Source of the DNA: JACVRW01 sp963812915
GTDB taxonomy: Bacteria; Actinomycetota; Thermoleophilia; Solirubrobacterales; Thermoleophilaceae
Length of the DNA: 64,000 nucleotides
Assembly: GCA_963812915.1 (NCBI GenBank)
Contig: CAWEXB010000002.1
Span: 89,056 to 153,055 of the forward strand
Direction of reading: 5' to 3'
Part shown: positions 60,577 through 64,000 of the stretch, piece after piece
Numbering within the stretch: position 1 is the stretch's first letter
Layout of the letters: the number at the start of each line of letters is the position of its first letter
Notes under the pieces: generated by a model
What the model was told of the DNA's origin: nothing
The model's input: only the letters and a program-made list of their open reading frames with translations
Database searches by the model: none
Translations under genes and position numbers: made by a program

Positions 60577-61471
60577 CTATGCGCCCTGCGCGGCCATACG
60601 CAGGTCTGGCCCCATGATCGGGATCGGGTCGTCGCAGATCTCGACGAGCCGCGACACGGCGCGAGCACCGACCTGGCGCCGCAGGCGCGCGATCGGATCG
60701 AAGACGCCGGCGACGTCCAGCGCGGCGGCCTCAGACGTCACGCGCTCGAGCCGCTCGACGATGCGGCGGAGGTCGTCGAGGTCGCGCCCGTGGTAGCGCC
60801 CACCGCCTACGACCTCGCGCAATTCGCGAACGGCCGATCGCAGCATCAGCGCCGGGGGCATCGGGGTCCTCGTCCGGGATGTTCGTCGTGACCACGATCG
60901 ACCGGCGGTCCTGCCAGCGCTCGTTCACGATCGAGTAGAGCTGCTCGAGCACCCACTCCGTCTGCTTCTCCGCCCCCAGGTCGTCGAGCACCAGCAGGTC
61001 GACCGAGCAGAGGCGCCGGAAGAAGCCGAGGTACGAGTCGCTGGCGTCGCGGTCGAAGGTGCGCTTGATCTCGGCGAGCAGTCGCGGCACCGGATAGACG
61101 GCGTACGAGCGGCCCGCCTGCTTGGCGGCCTTGGCGACGAGGATCGCGAGCGACGTCTTTCCGGTCCCCACGGGACCGTCGAACCAGAGCCCCCTGCCCG
61201 CCTCGAGGTTGTCCTCGAGCGCGCGGACGAAGGTCCGGACCCGCCGAAGCACCACCGGATCCAGCGACACGATCGGCTCACGTTCGAACGACACCTCGAG
61301 GAAGCGCCTGCCGATGCCGGTGCCGACGCCGCGGCTCGTCGCCTGCCGGATCCGCTGCTCGCGGCAGCGGCAGGCCCGAGCCTGGCCGCTTGCCTCGTCG
61401 AGGATCCAGGTGCTGCCGTCGCACTCGCCGAACGGGCAGGTGCGCTCCTCCTTTGGGACCGGCCGCAGCAT
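60577..61471 (-). CDS. DnaC-like replicative helicase loader, frame interrupted in a C run
   Basis: AAA+ loader beside dnaB. N-terminal zinc-type cysteines (CPFGECDG, ACRCREQ), Walker A DGPVGTGKTSLAILVAKAA, Walker B DLLVLDDLGAEKQTEW, sensor 1 IVVTTNIPDED. Frame then ends in a nonsense tail at 60731. Removing one base of the run CCCCC (60858-60854), or skipping G 60853 after CCC (60856-60854), joins DPDAP to ALMLRSAVREL and leads to the expected C terminus GARAVSRLVEICDDPIPIMG. Corrected length 297 residues. Homopolymer error or +1 shift. Confidence 0.85.
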
Positions 61472-62866
61472 CAGCCGGACCCGTTCTGGGGCGAGGCCGG
61501 CTCGACCCCGCGCTCGCGGTAGAGGTTTGCGAACTTCGGATACTTCGGCAAGAACGTCAGGGTGATCTGGCCGATCGGGCCGTTTCGGTGCTTGGCGACG
61601 ATGAGATCAGCCTCTCCGAGCCGCTCCGATTCGGCGTTGTAGTACTCGTCGCGATAGATGAACATCACGACGTCGCTGTCCTGCTCCACCTGGCCGCTTT
61701 CGCGGAGGTCCGAGAGCATCGGGATCGGGGGGTTGCGGCTCTCGACGGCACGCGATAGCTGCGAGACGGCGATGACGGGGATGTCCAGCTCGCGGGCCAG
61801 GATCTTCAGCCCGCGGCTGATCTGGCCGACCTGCTCGACCCGGCTGTCGGCGCGCGTGTCGGGTCGGACGAGCTGCAGGTAGTCGACGACGATCAGCCCC
61901 AGCCCGTGGCGCGCGTGCAGCCGCCGCGCCTTGGCGCGCATCTCGAGCACGCCGATGTCGCTCGAGTCGTCGAGATAGATTGGCGCGCTGGCGAGCTTCT
62001 CGACCGCGTTCAGCACCTTGGGCCAGCGATCGCCGCGCACACGACCCTTGCGAAGCTCGTCGCTGGAGACCCTGGCCTGGGAAGCGATGAAGCGGTGCGC
62101 GAGCTCGGCCTCGGACATCTCCAGCGAGAACAGTGCGACCGGGACGCCGTGGTCGATCGCCGCATTCTCGGCGATGTTGGTGGCAAGGCTGCTCTTTCCC
62201 ATCGACGGCCTTGCGGCCACCACGATCAGGTTGCCGTGCTGAAAACCGCCGGTGAGCGAGTCGAGATCGACGAACCCGGACGGAGCTCCGGTCAGCCCGA
62301 CGTCCTTGCGCGACAAGCTCCTCGAGCTTGTCGATCTCCTCGTGGAGCACCGCCTCGATCGACTTCATCTCGGCGGTGCCGCCGTCGTGGCCGATCTTGA
62401 AGAGGACCGCCTCGGCGCGCTCGATCAGCTCGCGCGGCTCCCCCCGGTGGGCGAGGACCTCGTCCTGGATGTCGCGCGTGGCGGACAGCAGGCTGCGAAG
62501 CAGGGCGTTCTCCTTGACGATGCGCGCGTAGTCGAGGACCGCACCCACGGCCGGGACCAGCGTCGGCAGGGAGTGGATGTAGGCGGTCCCGCCCGCCTTT
62601 TCCAGCTCACCCGCGCGGCGCAGGTCCTCGCTGACGGTGAGAGCGTCGACCGCCTCCGGCTCCGCCTTCTCCTTCAAGCGGATCATCGCCCGGAAGATCA
62701 TCTGGTTCCGGGGACGGTAGAAGTCCTCCGGCCGTAGGCCGACCTCGAGCAGGATCCCGTCGAGCGCCTGCTCGGTGAGCAGGATGGACCCGAGAACAGA
62801 GGCCTCGGCCTCCTCGTTGTGGGGAGGGACGTTGCCCTGCGCGTGAGGCGAAGCGGTGGCGGCCAC
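61471..62866 (-). CDS. dnaB: Replicative DNA helicase DnaB, frame interrupted in the linker
   Basis: N-terminal domain: PPHNEEAEASVLGSILL, FYRPRNQMIFRAM, YIHSLPTLVPAVGAVLDYA. The frame breaks after KLEEL: skipping G 62314 following CTT (62317-62315) gives EELSRKDVGLTGAPSGFVDL and the RecA-like domain (Walker A AARPSMGKSSLATNIAE, VVDYLQLVRP, QLSRAVESRNPPIPMLSDLR). Combined 464 residues, the usual size. Unshifted, the first frame gives an N-terminal domain with an arginine-rich tail. GAGGAG stands directly before the CTT. Stop overlaps the loader's ATG. Confidence 0.93.
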
Positions 62867-62893
62867 CGCGGGCTATCCAGGCGTAGTCAGGGC

Positions 62894-62978
62894 GCGAGAA
62901 GCGAGCCTGCCAAGGACGCAGGGGCGAACACGTGCTGGGCACGCGGAGCCCCGATGACGCCGGCAGGCGACGCTTCGC
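62894..62978. repeat. 85-base structured element, copy A (between rplI and dnaB)
   Basis: Nested stems, read on the plus strand: GCGA(ga)AGC with GCTTCGC, GCCTGCC with GGCAGGC, GGGGC with GCCCC, and hairpin CACGTGC-TGG-GCACGCG. Internal loops are AAGGACGCA opposite GATGACGCC, and GAA opposite GA. Copy B at 63478-63562 has the same plan and length with compensatory changes. Could be an RNA (either strand) or a palindromic DNA repeat. Confidence 0.7.
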
Positions 62979-62989
62979 AGCGTCACTGA

Positions 62990-63442
62990 CTATGCCTGGG
63001 GCGTGACGATGGTCTTGATCTCCGCCATCACGCCGTCCGTGACCTCGACGGTGACCATGTGCGTGCCGGTTGTCCTGATGGGTTCCTCGAGCTGAACGCG
63101 CCGTTTGTCGAGACGCACGCTGCGTGCCTGGCGGATCGCGTCGGCGATCTCCTGCGAGGTGACCGAGCCGAACAGACGGCCGTCGTCGCCCGCGCGGTGG
63201 GAGATCGTGAGCACGGTCTTGCGCAGGAGCGCCGCTGTCTCCTCGGCCTTGGCGGCCGCCTCGGCGGCAGCACGCTCCGCCGCTTCGCGGCGTCGCTGCG
63301 TCTCCGCGATCGCCGCCGGCGTGGCCGGCTGGGCGAGCTTGCGCGGAGCGAGATAGTTGCGGAGGTAGCCCGGCGAGACGTCGATCACGTCACCGCGCTC
63401 GCCGAGCCGTTCCACGTCCCTCAGGAGAATGGCTTGGGCCAT
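62990..63442 (-). CDS. rplI: 50S ribosomal protein L9
   Basis: 150 residues. N-terminal ILLRDVERLGERGDVIDVSPGYLRNYL signature (in part), a long connecting helix rich in alanine/glutamate, and the C-terminal domain with GRLFGSVTSQEIADAI. Binds 23S rRNA. Flanked on both sides by copies of the 85-base element. Confidence 0.97.
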   Translation of the reverse strand: MAQAILLRDVERLGERGDVIDVSPGYLRNYLAPRKLAQPATPAAIAETQRRREAAERAAAEAAAKAEETAALLRKTVLTISHRAGDDGRLFGSVTSQEIADAIRQARSVRLDKRRVQLEEPIRTTGTHMVTVEVTDGVMAEIKTIVTPQA

Positions 63443-63477
63443 ACCTGGTCTCCGTCCTTACTTCAACCGACCTGATT

Positions 63478-63562
63478 GCGAAAACCGAGCCTGGCAAGGA
63501 CGCAGGGTCGAAGACGTGCTGGGCACGTCGAGACCCGAGGACACAGCCAGGCGAAGGTTTGC
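63478..63562. repeat. 85-base structured element, copy B (between rpsR and rplI)
   Basis: Same plan as copy A: GCGA(aa)ACC with GGTTTGC, GCCTGGC with GCCAGGC, GGGTC with GACCC, hairpin GACGTGC-TGG-GCACGTC (perfect). Loops AAGGACGCA, GAA/GA and TGG are identical to copy A; AAGGACGCA faces GAGGACACA. Stem differences from copy A keep pairing in every case, strong support for a folded molecule. Confidence 0.7.
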
Positions 63563-63567
63563 AGCCA

Positions 63568-63849
63568 TCAGCGGTCTGCGACGTACGGGAGGAGGCCGAG
63601 CTCACGGGCGCGCTTCACGGCGGTCGCGAGCTGCGACTGGTGGCGGCGGCATGCGCCGGTGACGCGGGACGAGCGGATCTTGCCTTTGTCGCTGATCCCG
63701 CGGCGCAGTGACCCGAGGTCGCGGTAGTCGACCCTGTCGACCTTGTCACGGCAGAACGGGCAGGGCTTGCGCCGGCCACCGCCGATCGCTCCCTTGCTAC
63801 GCCCGCGCCGCCGGTCGCGGGTTGCACTTCCACTGCGCTGTTTCGCCAC
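63568..63849 (-). CDS. rpsR: 30S ribosomal protein S18
   Basis: 93 residues. RKPCPFCRDKVDRVDYRDLGSL, then SRVTGACRRHQSQLATAVKRAREL, the S18 signature; cysteines CPFC and C in TGACRRH are the zinc type. Usual place between ssb and rplI. Confidence 0.97.
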   Translation of the reverse strand: MAKQRSGSATRDRRRGRSKGAIGGGRRKPCPFCRDKVDRVDYRDLGSLRRGISDKGKIRSSRVTGACRRHQSQLATAVKRARELGLLPYVADR

Positions 63850-63870
63850 TGCTTTGCTCCTGCGTAGTCG

Positions 63871-64000
63871 CTACGTCGGGGTGAGAAACGGGATGTCGTC
63901 GTCCGATCCCCCGGCGCTTACGGGCGCCTGCTGGAAGTCCCCGGTGTCCGCGGGGACGTCGCTTTGCGGCGTGAAGCGGCCACCGTTCTCGCCGCCCTCA
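63871..64000 (-). CDS. ssb: Single-stranded DNA-binding protein, 3' end only
   Basis: The last 42 codons of a gene running off the window: glycine-rich tail (EGGENGGRFTPQSDVP) and the acidic end SDDDIPFLTPT. The acidic tip DDDIPF is the SSB interaction motif; the four extra residues after IPF are unusual. Order ssb-rpsR-rplI-dnaB supports the call. Confidence 0.85.
   Translation of the reverse strand, partial: EGGENGGRFTPQSDVPADTGDFQQAPVSAGGSDDDIPFLTPT

Noticed and set aside
1..64000. CRISPR arrays, insertion sequences, prophage or plasmid genes
   Set aside because: No regularly spaced direct repeats, transposase or phage proteins were seen; the HNH protein belongs to a chromosomal housekeeping-type family.

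Overview
The window is a GC-rich, gene-dense bacterial chromosome segment around the replication origin. Gene order (gyrA, gyrB, DUF721, recF, dnaN, dnaA on one strand; rpmH, rnpA, yidD, yidC, jag, rsmG, parA, parB on the other), an FHA/PASTA-kinase cell-wall cluster, many GTG/TTG starts and apparent leaderless promoters point to a high-GC Actinomycetota, perhaps a deep branch such as Thermoleophilia. That placement is inference. I see no mobile elements, prophage or CRISPR.

Layout. 11-10240 (minus): wall growth and signalling: a polytopic Ser/Thr kinase, two FHA proteins, PP2C phosphatase, FtsW/RodA, class B PBP, PASTA kinase PknB and a D-Ala-D-Ala ligase. 10343-14044 (plus): membrane proteins, prephenate dehydratase and an HNH nuclease. 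14316-23673 (minus): gyrA-gyrB-DUF721-recF-dnaN-dnaA, with a candidate oriC in the dnaA-dnaN spacer. 23936-28896 (plus): rpmH to parB and tRNA-Ile, with two parS-like sites (in dnaN and at the start of rsmG). 29050-38145: a bifunctional nuclease, a second D-Ala-D-Ala ligase, an aminotransferase, a phosphodiesterase-like protein, GtrA, two GT87-like membrane proteins and a YmdB-type phosphoesterase. 38208-45813 (plus): a heme block (hemB, a fused siroheme-decarboxylase-like protein, hemL), a Bacillus-type QcrABC complex, and menaquinone genes (menG, polyprenyl synthase). 45816-52873: dcd, tatA, tatC, a STAS protein, tRNA-Lys, PhzF, DipZ and others. 52943-59216 (plus): a class IV aminotransferase, a nucleotide-sugar/surface-polysaccharide block (wecB, wecC, an oxidoreductase, an acyltransferase) and membrane proteins. 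59226-64000 (minus): purA, helicase loader, dnaB, rplI, rpsR and the 3' end of ssb.

The most striking observation is that dnaA, dnaB, the DnaC-like helicase loader and ftsW/rodA each need a single +1 frame change to give a normal full-length protein. The shift always occurs after a CTT codon (three genes) or a CCC codon (one), each followed by G. A fifth, weaker case is the end of a GT87-like gene, and a 14-codon ORF behind a perfect Shine-Dalgarno downstream of gyrA also carries CTT-G. The DNA may contain insertion errors, or the organism may use +1 recoding in the genes that start replication. The sequence alone cannot decide.

Other points: an 85-base structured element occurs twice, flanking rplI, with compensatory base changes in all four stems. 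Several genes (rsmG, the gene at 10343, the GT87-like gene at 34570) lack an ATG/GTG/TTG start and appear to need CTG. Many genes have a TAnnnT box 6-11 bases before the start codon, suggesting leaderless mRNAs.
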